Numbered from the stretch's first letter, positions 1 through 9,747 are shown. The stretch: DNA of 64,000 bases from Halostagnicola kamekurae (GCF_900116205.1 NZ_FOZS01000005.1:28419-92418); one strand, 5' to 3'. Translations and numbers: made by a program. The notes: generated by a model from the sequence alone, not told the origin.

Positions 1-464
1 CCTCCGGCGAGAGCCGAAGAAACAACAGCAAGCATTACGCGCCGTCTCATAGTTGTCACATTGACTGTCCTATGGAAAGATGAGCTTTGTGACTCGTCTA
101 CCCATGTGGATGATAGGTTCTACTGCCTTCTACGTTGCTGTCGTCGTATTAGATGCGCTTGTATTCAGTCCACCTATGAATAGTACCTCTCTGAGGATTC
201 GTGTGCAACGGAATAGTGTTCGCTCTCACCACTATATGGCTGTGTGAGCGCACCTGAGTAGATGATACACCTAGAAGAGTCCAGGATTTCATTGACCGAC
301 AACTATTGAATTGACGATAAGTGCTTTCTGGGATCTAAGTGTTCAGTATACAGCTCTCATTGACCGGCTGTTTCAGGCGGAAATATATCTGAAGAATAGG
401 ATTTCAACAGAGCCAGATTCCCACATCTCCTGAAACCAGTGCTGTGGGCGTCATTACTGGCTAC
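1..464. other. No recognisable gene
   Basis: No open frame here resembles a known protein, and I see no RNA gene or repeat. The adjacent enoyl-CoA hydratase gene ends at 465, so this is its downstream flank. Confidence 0.5.
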
Positions 465-1259
465 TTACCGTCCCATCCACTCGGGTTCGATGTCTTCCCG
501 AAATGCTCGGACTCCCTCTTCGTGGTCGTCTGTGTAACGGAGTGCGCGAGATGTCCGGTGTTCGTATAATCGCCCGAGTTCCCGGTCCGTCGCGAATGAG
601 GCGTTTACGGCGTCTTTGACCGCCTGAACGGCGAGTGGTGGTTTCTCAGAAATGGTCCGTACGAATTTTATAACATGGTTGTTCAGGTTGTCTGCTGGGA
701 CACTTTCGTTTACAATACCGTCTCGTTTGGCCTCCTCGGCACTGATATGCTTACCGGTCATACACAGCTCCTTCGCACGGCTTGGTCCGGCCAACTCCGC
801 TAGTCGTTGTGTTCCACCACCACCAGGAATAATTCCGAGATCGATCTCTGGCTGTCCGAGCGTGCTCCGCTCGCTAGCAAATCGGAAATCACAGGACAGT
901 GCCATCTCAAGTCCGCCACCAAGACAGTAGCCGTCAATCTTCGCGATAACGGGACGCGAGAATTCCTCGGCGAGCTCGTATTCTCCACCGGGTTTGGATA
1001 CGCCGGCGGGAACGTCGTGCGAGTCGTTCACGTCTGCGCCTACGGAGAAGGCCCGATCCCCCGCTCCGTTGACGATAACGGCACGAATGTCGTGTCCTTC
1101 TTCAATCCGATCCTGCAGTTCACGAAAACAGGTCGCGTACTCGCGTCGAAGCTGCTTCGAAAGCGCGTTGAGCGACTCCGGTCTATCGAGTGTGATTGTT
1201 CCGTACTTTAGCTCTTGATCGAAAGACCAGCGAATGGTCTCGAAATTAGTATCCAGCAT
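465..1259 (-). CDS. Enoyl-CoA hydratase/isomerase (crotonase family)
   Basis: Crotonase-fold protein of 264 residues, the usual family length, expected to hydrate trans-2-enoyl-CoA in the cytoplasm. The oxyanion-hole segment FSVGADV and the motif DGYCLGGGLEMALSCDFRFA are present. Both catalytic glutamates of hydratases have counterparts, in GGGLEMAL and in QPEIDLGIIPGGGG, so real hydratase activity is likely. It is divergent from the MmgE/PrpD gene, and the 160-bp gap between them must hold both promoters. A decayed relative lies at 30577-31343 and a second intact crotonase at 17004-17792. The acyl chain used cannot be read from sequence. Confidence 0.9.
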   Translation of the reverse strand: MLDTNFETIRWSFDQELKYGTITLDRPESLNALSKQLRREYATCFRELQDRIEEGHDIRAVIVNGAGDRAFSVGADVNDSHDVPAGVSKPGGEYELAEEFSRPVIAKIDGYCLGGGLEMALSCDFRFASERSTLGQPEIDLGIIPGGGGTQRLAELAGPSRAKELCMTGKHISAEEAKRDGIVNESVPADNLNNHVIKFVRTISEKPPLAVQAVKDAVNASFATDRELGRLYEHRTSRALRYTDDHEEGVRAFREDIEPEWMGR

Positions 1260-1390
1260 CTGAATTATCGTTTACGAGAAGCGGAAAATAGCATACCGAT
1301 TCCTCCTATATTTTCCGTGAAGGGTATACTTAAATAATATAAATCTCTCCATGGAGGACTTTGAATACCAATGCAGAAAGGTGCCAAAGG

Positions 1391-1400
1391 TTTAATATAT
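1391..1400 (+). promoter_or_regulatory. Box A (TATA) of the MmgE/PrpD gene
   Basis: TTTAATATAT is centred about 25 nt before the ATG at 1420. This is the haloarchaeal box A spacing for a leaderless transcript and supports 1420 over the upstream GTG at 1414. Confidence 0.6.
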
Positions 1401-1419
1401 CCATCGATCATCGGTGTAT

Positions 1420-2784
1420 ATGGCGTATCAAGAAGCGGCTGTCGTCGACCAGCTTGCTGATTTTGTAGCCGAACTGCACTTCGAGGACCTGTCTGAAGAC
1501 ACTGTACATACCGTGGAGCGGGCGTTCGTCGATACGGTCGGTGTGGCGCTCGCCGGTCTTGAGGAACCGGCGGGTGAAAAGGCGTGTGCTGCGTTCGGTA
1601 CGACCGCTGCACTGTTTTCAGATGTCCGCTCCGCAAACGAGCGTGCGCTCGCGATTGGTACTGCGAGTCATGCGCTGGACTACGACGACCTCTCGTGGTC
1701 AATGGATGGGCATCCGAGCGTGACGCTTGTCCCGCCGCTGCTAGCAGTCATTCCCGAGACAGTGGCATCCGGTCGTGACATTATCACAGCATTTGTGGCC
1801 GGTTACGAAACGGAGTGTGCGATCGCATACCCGGTCATCCCGACACACTATAAGTCGGGATGGCACGCCACGGCAACGTTTGGGGTCTTCGGTGCGACTG
1901 CTGCAGTCGCAAAGCTTCTTGATCTTGGCCGGACGGAGATGCGAGAGGCAATCGCAATCGCGGCCTCAATGGCCTCGGGAACGAAGGAGAACTTCGGTTC
2001 GATGACAAAGCCCCTCCATGCGGGTCTCGCGGCTCGGTCCGGTGTCACTGCTTCCAAGCTGGCGGCGAACGGATTTACAGGTGGAGACTCCGCCTTCGAA
2101 GGCGATGCAGGTTTCTGGGCGCTATATGCTGACGGCCCAGAAGCCGAATTTTCGATCGGTGACGGACTTCAACTTGAACAGTATGGTTTACAATTGAAAG
2201 CATACCCTTGCTGTTACTTCACTCACGCCAGTATCGCTGCCACGGAAGAGTTACAAGAGAACCATAGCATCGATCCGAACGACATTGACACGGTCGAGGT
2301 CCTGACGTCGGCCGCTGCAGACGATGCACTCCAGTATGACAATCCGGACGTCCCAAGTGAGGGAAAATTCTCGATGCCGTACGTCATTGCGAGTACGCTG
2401 GTGACCGGTCGGGTTACTCTCTCAACGTTTGAACCGGAACACTTTGGGAACGAAGCGGTTCGAGAGATGATGGACCGTGTCGAGTTCATCGTCGATGAGA
2501 ATCTACCGTACAATGCGAACAGCGGTACGGTCCGTATTACAACCGCGAATGGAACGTACGAGAAGCATCGAAAATATCCTCCTGGGACGTATCACGATCC
2601 GCTTTCCAAAGCAGAACTGCATGAGAAGTTTTACGAGTGTACCGAACGAGTTATCCCCCAGGAAACTGCTGACGCGGTCTACGAACAGTTGGTATCGCTT
2701 TCGGAACACTCTTCGGTCACCGGGTTAGCGATTGAGTCTACCGGCTGTGTTGAATCACTAGGTGACGACGGGATAGGTCGATAA
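1420..2784 (+). CDS. MmgE/PrpD family protein
   Basis: Protein of 454 residues in the 2-methylcitrate dehydratase (PrpD)/MmgE family. Characterised members dehydrate methylcitrate or citrate, or act on related carboxylates such as cis-aconitate and itaconate precursors. Family blocks seen are LDYDDLSWSMDGHPS, KPLHAGLAARSG and KAYPCCYFTHAS. The start is the ATG 20-30 nt after a box A. No citrate-synthase or PrpB partner lies beside it, so the methylcitrate cycle is not implied. The downstream flank is an IS6-type element. In this island a tricarboxylate or branched dicarboxylate substrate is plausible but is inference. Confidence 0.85.
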   Translation: MAYQEAAVVDQLADFVAELHFEDLSEDTVHTVERAFVDTVGVALAGLEEPAGEKACAAFGTTAALFSDVRSANERALAIGTASHALDYDDLSWSMDGHPSVTLVPPLLAVIPETVASGRDIITAFVAGYETECAIAYPVIPTHYKSGWHATATFGVFGATAAVAKLLDLGRTEMREAIAIAASMASGTKENFGSMTKPLHAGLAARSGVTASKLAANGFTGGDSAFEGDAGFWALYADGPEAEFSIGDGLQLEQYGLQLKAYPCCYFTHASIAATEELQENHSIDPNDIDTVEVLTSAAADDALQYDNPDVPSEGKFSMPYVIASTLVTGRVTLSTFEPEHFGNEAVREMMDRVEFIVDENLPYNANSGTVRITTANGTYEKHRKYPPGTYHDPLSKAELHEKFYECTERVIPQETADAVYEQLVSLSEHSSVTGLAIESTGCVESLGDDGIGR

Positions 2785-2824
2785 ATCAAAGGTGTTGAAG
2801 CGGGTGGCTACGAGTGTCTATGGC

Positions 2825-3587
2825 AGCACTGTTTAGATATGAGTTTGAGGAATGAGCAGGTGGTGGCGAGAAGTACTCATGCAACTCACCAACCTGGTCA
2901 GAGAGAGCTTAGACGTGGATTGTGATGAGATTTGGGAAAATGAGCGCACCCCAACCACCTTGACGGGTGTCGAGGTGCGCCTGTATTCGATGGGATTGTC
3001 TGTTCGGAAGGCCGTCGCAGTCCTCGAATTACTCGGTATTGGTCGTTCTCACGATGCAATTTGGAACTTGACGCACAAACCGTCGGCGGGTTGCGGTCGA
3101 TGAGAAACAGATCGAGGTCAACGATGAGAACAAGTGGTTGTACACCGTGATTGACACAGAATCGAAGCCCTTCTCCAAAGCGACGTGTTTAGCTGTCCCC
3201 AGAACGTCTCGCGTTCTGGTGTGCGAACGAGACGCACAGCGTCTCGCCAACGCCGCGGGGTCAGTTCCGCGGCGGCGTTCTTGCATCGACTTGCCGAGAA
3301 ACACGAAATTGACGGACAGAGTTTCTCGTTGATGCTGGCGGCTATCTGACTGCCCTCGCGCGTCATGGATTGACCGGTCAGCTCAACTACAGCGATCGAA
3401 ACCACGTCGAAAAGTGGTTTCAGACTCTCTCAATGCGGATCGACCGCTTTCACTCGTTCTGTCGGGGAAGTTCAGTCAGTGCAAGACACTGGTTCAGACG
3501 CTTCAGACACCACTATAACCACAATCGCCCGAATCAGGCACTCAATGGTCGAACACTAGGTGAGGAGGTGCTGAACTAGACAGTGCC
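2825..3587 (+). mobile_element. IS6-family element, decayed
   Basis: The right end CTAGACAGTGCC (3576-3587) and the left end GCACTGTTTAG (2826-2836) form imperfect terminal inverted repeats. Between them lies a frameshifted IS6-type transposase. The same right-end sequence recurs at 38967-38978 beside a second transposase relic. The element cannot encode an intact transposase. Confidence 0.8.
2852..3579 (+). pseudogene. IS6-family DDE transposase, frameshifted
   Basis: The N-terminal part reads through MQLTNLVRESLDVDCDEIWE and an HTH region to about 3085 in one frame. The frame then shifts to give VDEKQIEVNDENKWLYTVID, which is the first DDE Asp region. Later pieces (RRGTDPAAAFLHRLAEKHEI, then LNYSDRNHVEKWFQTLSMRI with the final catalytic Glu) lie in further frames. 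The C terminus ends NRPNQALNGRTLGEEVLN. At least three frame disruptions make this a pseudogene, though the order of the pieces is that of a single former gene. Confidence 0.85.
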
Positions 3588-3858
3588 AACCGGACCCTTT
3601 AGTATCGAAAGCAGTTATAGAACCTCCTCATGTTCATTACCGGTTGACTATGCGATATTGATAAACGATCGTAGAGAGCCCATCGTCGTGAATGTACTTT
3701 TCTACCTCCAACCATCAACATGTTAATGTATGCTCTCTCATAGACTATTAATAGTTCGGTAGATCCGATCGGCTAGAGTTGAGCAAGCTCGGTCACCGGT
3801 TTTCGGCCCCGAAATAGAAGTCGATACGAATATTAGCTACTATCCTCTCAATTGATCT
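3588..3858. other. Intergenic, holds the promoter of the DASS transporter
   Basis: No gene is seen. An AT-rich box CGAATATTAG (about 3827-3836) lies some 27 nt before the GTG start at 3859, consistent with a leaderless promoter. Confidence 0.4.
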
Positions 3859-5295
3859 GTGAACGCATTCGGTAGGACCGACTTTGAGAAAACATCAGCG
3901 CTGGGACTCACTTGCGCCATCGCAGTGCTCGCAATCGGTGTTCTCACTCCCTTTGAGATCCTCGAGTACGAAGTGCAACTCGTCTTCTCGATTTTCTTTG
4001 CAACAGTGTTACTATGGATTACGAAACCAGTCCCGTACACGATCTCGAGCGTTCTATGTGTAATTCTACTCTACGCGCTCGGCGTGACATCGTCTTTCGA
4101 GGAGGCGACAGTCGGATTTGCGTCGACACTCGTGTTTTTCATGGTCTTGCTCTTGCTCATTGGCAAGAGCGTCCCGAAAGTCGGGCTCGATAAATGGATT
4201 GCCAATCTTCTGGTGTCTCCCGGGAGCACGCCCCAGAAGTCGATCTACCGACTTGCTGCTACACTTCTCTTTCTGGCGTTCCTCATGCCGTCTGGAACAG
4301 CGCGGACAGCGACATTCTTCCCTATTGTTGATCAGATAAACAAGTTGTATAACATTGACGATGACAGCTCGTTCCGTCGGTTAGCGTACTATGTACTCGG
4401 TCATCTGAATCCGGTCGGTTCACTGGCGCTGATGACTGGCGGTGGAATGGCGGTTACGACTGCCGAGCTGACCAATTCGATCGTCCGTCCGATCACGTGG
4501 GTCGAGTGGGCGTTCTACATGATTCCGCCGATTATCCTCCTATTCAGTATTAGCATTGCCGCAGCGAGTTTCACGTACGATGTCGATGACGATCACGAAC
4601 TTCACATGTGTGAAGTCCGGGCTGACGGTTCGACGAACGGTATCGACGGCAATACGAAATCGCTCACGAACGATCAGCTAATCGTTGTCGGAACACTCCT
4701 CGTTGCAACCTGTCTTTGGATCATCGGCTCGTTCGTCGGTGTCCCGTCAATCCTCCCCGCGATGCTCGTCGTCCTCGTGTTCTCGCTACCGGGCGTTCGT
4801 ATAATCACTGCCAAGGAAATTCGTAACATCAACTGGGGAGTTATCTTTCTAATAGGCGCGATGCTCTCGCTGCTCAACGTCATGCAGGACCTGAACGCAT
4901 TCGATTTCCTCGTTATCAGTCTCGCGTCTTTCCTGCCGATGGACGCATCGACTTCGGTTGTCCTCTTCTTACTCTTCCTCGTTGCCGTTCTCATTCGGAC
5001 GGCGTTCTCTTCGGTCTCTGCGTCGTTCCTCGTGATGTTTCCGATTCTTCTCGAGTTCGCATCACTGCTAGAGATAAAACCGCTGTATCTCTCATTCGGA
5101 CTCTCAATTCTCCTAATGTCGGGCACATTTCTCCCGTTCAATAATCCGACTGTACTGATAGCGTACGAAAAAGGACCGCTCACAACGGCCGAAGTCGCCT
5201 TGCTCGGAGCGTTCACATTAACATTCGGATTCGTCGTCGTCGCGCTTAGTTGGACAATATATTGGCCGCTTGTAGACGCCGTTGCGCCCATGTAG
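3859..5295 (+). CDS. DASS/SLC13 (divalent anion:Na+ symporter) family transporter
   Basis: Polytopic membrane protein of 478 residues with about 11-12 hydrophobic segments, typical of DASS/SLC13 carriers that import di- and tricarboxylates or sulfate with sodium. Two symmetrical helix-hairpin regions appear, around FLMPSGTARTATFFPIVD and GTFLPFNNPTVLIAYEKGPL, where the family has its SNT-type substrate-binding loops. The start is GTG, since a stop codon lies immediately upstream in frame. A hydrophilic loop near residue 250 separates the two halves. The setting among CoA-ester enzymes suggests an organic-acid substrate. Confidence 0.85.
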   Translation: MNAFGRTDFEKTSALGLTCAIAVLAIGVLTPFEILEYEVQLVFSIFFATVLLWITKPVPYTISSVLCVILLYALGVTSSFEEATVGFASTLVFFMVLLLLIGKSVPKVGLDKWIANLLVSPGSTPQKSIYRLAATLLFLAFLMPSGTARTATFFPIVDQINKLYNIDDDSSFRRLAYYVLGHLNPVGSLALMTGGGMAVTTAELTNSIVRPITWVEWAFYMIPPIILLFSISIAAASFTYDVDDDHELHMCEVRADGSTNGIDGNTKSLTNDQLIVVGTLLVATCLWIIGSFVGVPSILPAMLVVLVFSLPGVRIITAKEIRNINWGVIFLIGAMLSLLNVMQDLNAFDFLVISLASFLPMDASTSVVLFLLFLVAVLIRTAFSSVSASFLVMFPILLEFASLLEIKPLYLSFGLSILLMSGTFLPFNNPTVLIAYEKGPLTTAEVALLGAFTLTFGFVVVALSWTIYWPLVDAVAPM

Positions 5296-5657
5296 GCTGA
5301 TAGTTCTCGGAGTGCTGGAATCGCCGTGTTATGACAACTGCAGCACTTCACCGTCAGGCCGAAGTTCAATACGTTCAGCACGCACGAGAGTAGCCGTCAT
5401 TTTGACGAACTACCGGTCGGTGAACTGATCGACCGCCATTCGGTAGGTGTCTGCATCAACGCTATTGTTTCGAAACCATCCCGGTCCATAGTCGACAATT
5501 ATTGACGTCAGTGGACTCGGCAGTATTATTGTCCGTCGCGATCATACTGATCGCTGCCTTCCGAACGCCTTCGTCGTGTGAGGTGTGTTCACGAAACCGC
5601 CCGAAAGCGACTAAAACACCCTGAAAACCCCTCCTCTCAGATTATTGTATAATCCCA
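5296..5657. other. Intergenic stretch, nothing recognised
   Basis: No convincing gene is present. The segment separates the transporter from a transposase relic and may be further mobile-element debris, but I cannot align it to a family. Confidence 0.4.
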
Positions 5658-5825
5658 CCTGAACAGGACGCTGACTCCCTCTACTACGAGCCCTACAACG
5701 AGTCGTATCCGGTCATCTGCTTCGGCGAGTCCAGCAAGCACTTCGTGGCCACGAACGCAACCCGTATCAATCATCACTACAAACGCAACGGGAACTGCGG
5801 GTACATCTTGCCACAATACCGTTGA
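5658..5825 (+). pseudogene. IS630-type transposase fragment
   Basis: A 55-codon open segment contains YYEPYNESYPVICFGESSKH and YKRNGNCGYI. It parallels the IS630 catalytic region, where the family has a pattern close to YDPxxPVVCFDEKxKQL followed by YxRNGTANLF. The catalytic Asp of the FDE motif is Gly here. It has no N terminus and stops early, so it is an inactive fragment. Confidence 0.65.
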
Positions 5826-5829
5826 TTAG

Positions 5830-6021
5830 GTGAGCGAACGTCGAAATTACCAAGCAGAGACGTATCACGAAGTGACCGATCGGATATGTGATTTCTGCCG
5901 GCCACCTCGACACCGTGACCATATAGAGGTTGGAGAAGTCTACCTTAGCGCCTTCGGAGAACTACTCGTCCGAACCCTACATAAACCGATAGGGTTTGAT
6001 CTTTGGCTCGACGACTTATGA
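5830..6021 (+). other. Short open frame of doubtful status
   Basis: Sixty-three codons from a GTG start directly follow the IS630 fragment. The piece YHEVTDR faintly recalls the residues that follow the IS630 catalytic region, so this may be its frameshifted continuation. I do not recognise a protein. Confidence 0.2.
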
Positions 6022-6075
6022 ATGCGGTTGTCAGTGCACAGCGCCTGGTACGGGAAGAAACGATTCTCAACCGCC

Positions 6076-6948
6076 CTAATCGCTGCTCGTACGGATGCGT
6101 TCGCCGTCTTCCCAGACGTAGTAACCCTCGCCGGTCTTCTTGCCGAGTTTGCCCGCGCGGACCTTTCGGCGCAACGACTGCGGCGGCTTAAATCGTTCGC
6201 CGAGTTCTTTGCGGAGGTATTCGGCGATGTGCAGGCGGACGTCGAGTCCGACGTGGTCGGTCAGTTCGATGGGCCCCATCGGATGACCGTAGCCAATCTC
6301 CATCCCTTCGTCGATGTCCGCTGGGCTGGCGACGCCCTCCTCAACCATCCGGATCGCCTCGAGGCCGAACGCGACGCCCAGCCGAGAGGTCGCGAAGCCG
6401 GCCGTGTCGCAGACGACGACGTCTTCCTTCTCTATTCCCTGAACATAGTCGACGGCGAACTCTTCGGTGTGGTCGTTGGTCTGCTCGGCGACGACGATCT
6501 CAACTAGATCCATGATATGGGGTGGATTGAAGAAGTGCAGTCCCACCGCGCGCTCGGGAAATTCAAGTACGCTGGCCATCTCTGTGACCGACAGAGAGGA
6601 GGTATTCGAGGCGATTACGGTGTCCTCGCTGGTCGCCGCCTCGACATCCGAGAAGACCTCTTGCTTCAGGTCCATATCCTCGGGGACCGCCTCAACTACC
6701 AAATCGGCGTCATCGACCGCTGCCTCGAGATCAGTCGTCCCCTCGATGCGCCCAAGGGTTTTCTCCATCTCTGCCTCGGTAAACTTGTCTCTGTCGACGC
6801 CGCCCTGAAGGTTCTCGCGAATCCCCTCAAGGCCGTCCTCGACGAGGTTTTCCTCGATGTCTCGCAGGACCATATCGTGGCCCGCCATTGCTGAGACCTG
6901 TGTGATTCCGTGGCCCATACTCCCGGCTCCAAGGACTGTGATTCGCAT
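6076..6948 (-). CDS. 3-hydroxyacyl-CoA dehydrogenase
   Basis: NAD-dependent dehydrogenase of 290 residues, matching the single-domain bacterial/archaeal 3-hydroxybutyryl-CoA dehydrogenases. The N-terminal Rossmann motif GAGSMGHG binds NAD. IASNTSSLSV and GLHFFNPPHIMDLVEIV supply the conserved Ser, the catalytic His and the Glu of the dyad. YGHPMGPIELTDHVGLDV belongs to the helical C-terminal dimer domain. It oxidises 3-hydroxyacyl-CoA to 3-oxoacyl-CoA, the step before the thiolase encoded just upstream on the same strand. Confidence 0.92.
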   Translation of the reverse strand: MRITVLGAGSMGHGITQVSAMAGHDMVLRDIEENLVEDGLEGIRENLQGGVDRDKFTEAEMEKTLGRIEGTTDLEAAVDDADLVVEAVPEDMDLKQEVFSDVEAATSEDTVIASNTSSLSVTEMASVLEFPERAVGLHFFNPPHIMDLVEIVVAEQTNDHTEEFAVDYVQGIEKEDVVVCDTAGFATSRLGVAFGLEAIRMVEEGVASPADIDEGMEIGYGHPMGPIELTDHVGLDVRLHIAEYLRKELGERFKPPQSLRRKVRAGKLGKKTGEGYYVWEDGERIRTSSD

Positions 6949-7051
6949 ACATCAGAAAGCATTGTATACTGTGAAAAGGATTCCCCTTCTCTATCGGCGA
7001 GATGCACATACGCAAAAAATTTATAATGTATACTCTGGTAATATATTCAAC

Positions 7052-8473
7052 CTATAAGGTACGAACCTTAAACCCGTACCGCGTCACACCCTCCTGTGTG
7101 TAGATACGACGGATTGTGGTCTCGATCCGTTCGCCGACTTCGAATGCGTCAGGGGTAGCATCGGTCCCCATCGCCACAATGCTTGCAGTTTCGTCGCCGC
7201 TCTTTGTCTCGAGGGCCACGATCATCGCCGCGTAGTCGCCTGAGCGGGCCTGTTGTTCGGTAAACTCCGGTGGAGCGCCTCCTTGAGAAATAGTAGTTAC
7301 GGCCTCGATCGTACCCTCACCGGGGAGTTCAACAGGTTCGTAGTCGACGAGCGATTCACAGTCAGCACATGCTCCCTCTGGTGGGAACGAGAGTGCGCCG
7401 CAGTTAGGGCAGCGGCCAGCCTCAAGGCGGTAGCGCTGGGCGATCGATCGGCGCCACGATGGGACGCTGACGTATGCGCCACCGCCGGAGGGTGGTCCGG
7501 TCGTGACGACGCCGCGCTGGCGCAGATACTCCACGTAAGAGAGGTTTCCGTCGCCCTCAAGCGTGGTGTTCGCCGGAACGTCACCACTAGTTTCTACGAC
7601 GAGTGCGTCCGCGCCCGCGCCGCTACCGTGGGAGACCGCAAGAACGGAGTTAGCGCCGCCCGCGAGCACCGTCGCTAGCGAAACCGGGACGCTCGCAGCG
7701 CCCAGATCGCCCAAGTCGTGGACCGTTGCGGCTGCCCGGATCTCATCAGTACTGACGCTCGCCGCGCTCGCTGCGCGGTAGGGGAGTTTGCCATCGGGTG
7801 CCTGGATCGCGGCTGTTTCTGGGTCCAAACTGACCTCAAGGCCGTCGACGGCACCACCGATCGTCTCGAGGAACGCTTGCCGATCGTACTGGGTGATACC
7901 CAGTCCTTGTGTCTCGTCCTCACCGCTGTTGCGGAACCGCGTTCCCGGATACGGCACCGAGTACTCGGCACGGTCGATGATCTCGGCTGGCCCATTGCGC
8001 TCGAGGACGAACGCAGCACTGCCGGCACCGGCAGCGTGGTCCATCCCGCCGTCGGGGTCGCCCCTCGGCGCATCGGCCGCAATTACGAGTCCGGTGGTTG
8101 CGTCGGCGCCGACGGCGTCCATTCCGGCCCAGAGCGCGCGCGTTCCGGCGCGCGTACTTCCGGTAAAGAGCTGACGAGTCGCCGAATCGGGGAGTGCGAG
8201 CATCGCACCCAGTCGCACGGTTATGTCCTCCTCGGCTGCAGGCGGTCTCGAGGAGGCAAAGGCGAGCCAGTCGACGGCTGCGGGACCGATGTCGGCGGCT
8301 TCGAGGGCCCGTGTGGCAGCCTCATAGCCCATCGTCAGGGCATCCTCGTCGGCTGAGGTGACTGCTTTCTGGGTTACACCGGCAGCGTGAAACTGGCCCC
8401 ACGCTTCCTCAAATGCTTCGGACGTAATACGGAAGCGGGGTGCGTACGCGCCTACGCTAGTGATTGCGGGCAT
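7052..8473 (-). CDS. HMG-CoA-synthase-like protein fused to a DUF35 Zn-ribbon/OB-fold domain
   Basis: Protein of 473 residues. The first 320 or so have the thiolase-fold pattern of archaeal HMG-CoA synthase/KAS III-like proteins. From about residue 345 comes a rubredoxin-like zinc ribbon (CPNCG...CADC) and an OB fold, the DUF35 module that bridges thiolase and HMG-CoA synthase in archaeal complexes. The nucleophile position looks changed: STRAGTRAL has Thr (about residue 107) where archaeal synthases have Cys in the CKAGTxAL pattern. It begins at the ATG overlapping the thiolase stop (TGATG), so the two are translationally coupled and probably form one complex. Catalysis may be altered or lost. 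Confidence 0.8.
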   Translation of the reverse strand: MPAITSVGAYAPRFRITSEAFEEAWGQFHAAGVTQKAVTSADEDALTMGYEAATRALEAADIGPAAVDWLAFASSRPPAAEEDITVRLGAMLALPDSATRQLFTGSTRAGTRALWAGMDAVGADATTGLVIAADAPRGDPDGGMDHAAGAGSAAFVLERNGPAEIIDRAEYSVPYPGTRFRNSGEDETQGLGITQYDRQAFLETIGGAVDGLEVSLDPETAAIQAPDGKLPYRAASAASVSTDEIRAAATVHDLGDLGAASVPVSLATVLAGGANSVLAVSHGSGAGADALVVETSGDVPANTTLEGDGNLSYVEYLRQRGVVTTGPPSGGGAYVSVPSWRRSIAQRYRLEAGRCPNCGALSFPPEGACADCESLVDYEPVELPGEGTIEAVTTISQGGAPPEFTEQQARSGDYAAMIVALETKSGDETASIVAMGTDATPDAFEVGERIETTIRRIYTQEGVTRYGFKVRTL

Positions 8474-9651
8474 CACGCGCTCACCTCCGCCTCCTTTTCA
8501 AATACATGAACGACGGCTGCACCGCCGCTCCCGCCGACATTGTGAGTAAGTCCCCGAGTCGGGTTTTCGACTTGTCGCTCTCCCGCCTCGCCAGAGAGTT
8601 GTTTGAACACCTCGACGACCTGGCCAGCACCGGTCGCGCCGATTGGGTGTCCCTTCGATTTGAGGCCACCGGAAGTGTTGACGGGGAGGTTGCCGCCGAG
8701 TTTGGTCGCGCCGGACTCAATGAGGTTGCCCGCCTCCCCGCGTTCGCAGAAGCCTAAGTCCTCATAGGCCAGTAGTTCGGCGATCGCAAAGCAGTCGTGG
8801 ACCTCCGCGAAGTCGAGATTGTCGGGTCCGACATTGGCCATCTCGTACGCTGACTCGGCTGCCTGCTGGCTCGCCGGTACGCCTGTGTACGTGTCGCGCT
8901 GGTAGAGGCCAACGCTGTCGCTACCGGCACCGACTCCGGCAATCCGAATCGGGTCATCCGTGTAATCATCAACAACATCCTCGCTGACGATCAGCGCACA
9001 GGCCGCACCGTCCGAGGTCGGACAACAGTGATAGAGATTGAGCGGGTCTGCGACGACCGGTGCAGACTGGGCGTCCTCAAGCGAACACTCGAATCCTAAT
9101 TGGGCATGGGGATTCTTCGCGCCGTTCGAGTGGTTCTTGACGGCGACACGGGAGAGGTGTTCGCGTGTGGTCCCGTACCGTTCCATATGGACGCTGGCCA
9201 TTTGGGCATAAACGCCGGAGAACGTGGTGCCGGAGAGGCGTTCCCACTCGGTCTCACCCGAGACGCCGAGCCAGTACTTTGTGGCGTCGGAGCTCATGTC
9301 GGACATGATCTCGAAGCCGCCCGCCAGCACAACGTCTGCCATCCCCGATTTGACGGCTTGGACAGCCTGTCGGGTCGCAAATCCGCTGGCTGCACAGGCG
9401 TTCTCGACGCGTGTACAGGGGATGCCACCAAGACCGACGTGTTCGGTCACTGCGGGCCCCGAGAGGCCGAGTTGGCGACCACCGACACCTAGGTTACCGA
9501 TAAACGTCTCGTCAATGTCATCGCCGTCGATCCCGTTTGGAACACTTTCCGTCGCCGCTTCGAATGCCGTCCGGAACAGCGACCGGTAGCTCTTCTCTGG
9601 AAAAGCTCCATAGTCCGACTGCCCCGCACCGACGAGATACGTGTCTCGCAT
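8473..9651 (-). CDS. Thiolase family protein (acetyl-CoA acyltransferase, SCP2-like)
   Basis: Thiolase of 392 residues. The nucleophile Cys lies in VENACAASGFATRQ. The catalytic His is in GGLKSKGHPIGATGAGQ. The C-terminal loop is HNVGGSGGAAV, lacking the second Cys of classical thiolases, as in SCP2-type and archaeal acetoacetyl-CoA thiolases. An ATG eight codons upstream (9675) is possible, but the box A at 9671-9680 lies about 25 nt before 9651 and the protein then starts MRDTYLVGAGQSDYG like its relatives. It is coupled to the downstream HMG-CoA-synthase-like/DUF35 gene. It would cleave 3-oxoacyl-CoA or condense acyl-CoAs. Confidence 0.88.
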   Translation of the reverse strand: MRDTYLVGAGQSDYGAFPEKSYRSLFRTAFEAATESVPNGIDGDDIDETFIGNLGVGGRQLGLSGPAVTEHVGLGGIPCTRVENACAASGFATRQAVQAVKSGMADVVLAGGFEIMSDMSSDATKYWLGVSGETEWERLSGTTFSGVYAQMASVHMERYGTTREHLSRVAVKNHSNGAKNPHAQLGFECSLEDAQSAPVVADPLNLYHCCPTSDGAACALIVSEDVVDDYTDDPIRIAGVGAGSDSVGLYQRDTYTGVPASQQAAESAYEMANVGPDNLDFAEVHDCFAIAELLAYEDLGFCERGEAGNLIESGATKLGGNLPVNTSGGLKSKGHPIGATGAGQVVEVFKQLSGEAGERQVENPTRGLTHNVGGSGGAAVVHVFEKEAEVSA

Positions 9652-9670
9652 ATCTATTACTCCTGTTGAA

Positions 9671-9680
9671 TTCATATAAG
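9671..9680 (-). promoter_or_regulatory. Box A of the thiolase operon
   Basis: On the minus strand this reads CTTATATGAA, about 25 nt before the ATG at 9651. It includes the alternative upstream ATG, which would then not be transcribed. Confidence 0.5.
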
Positions 9681-9747
9681 GATACTGTTATTGAGGAGAA
9701 TGGCCACTGTCTATTAGATGTGGCACCATCACTATCTAGATATCATA

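Noticed and set aside
1414..1419. GTG start for the MmgE/PrpD gene
   Set aside because: The ATG two codons later fits the box A spacing and the family N terminus better.
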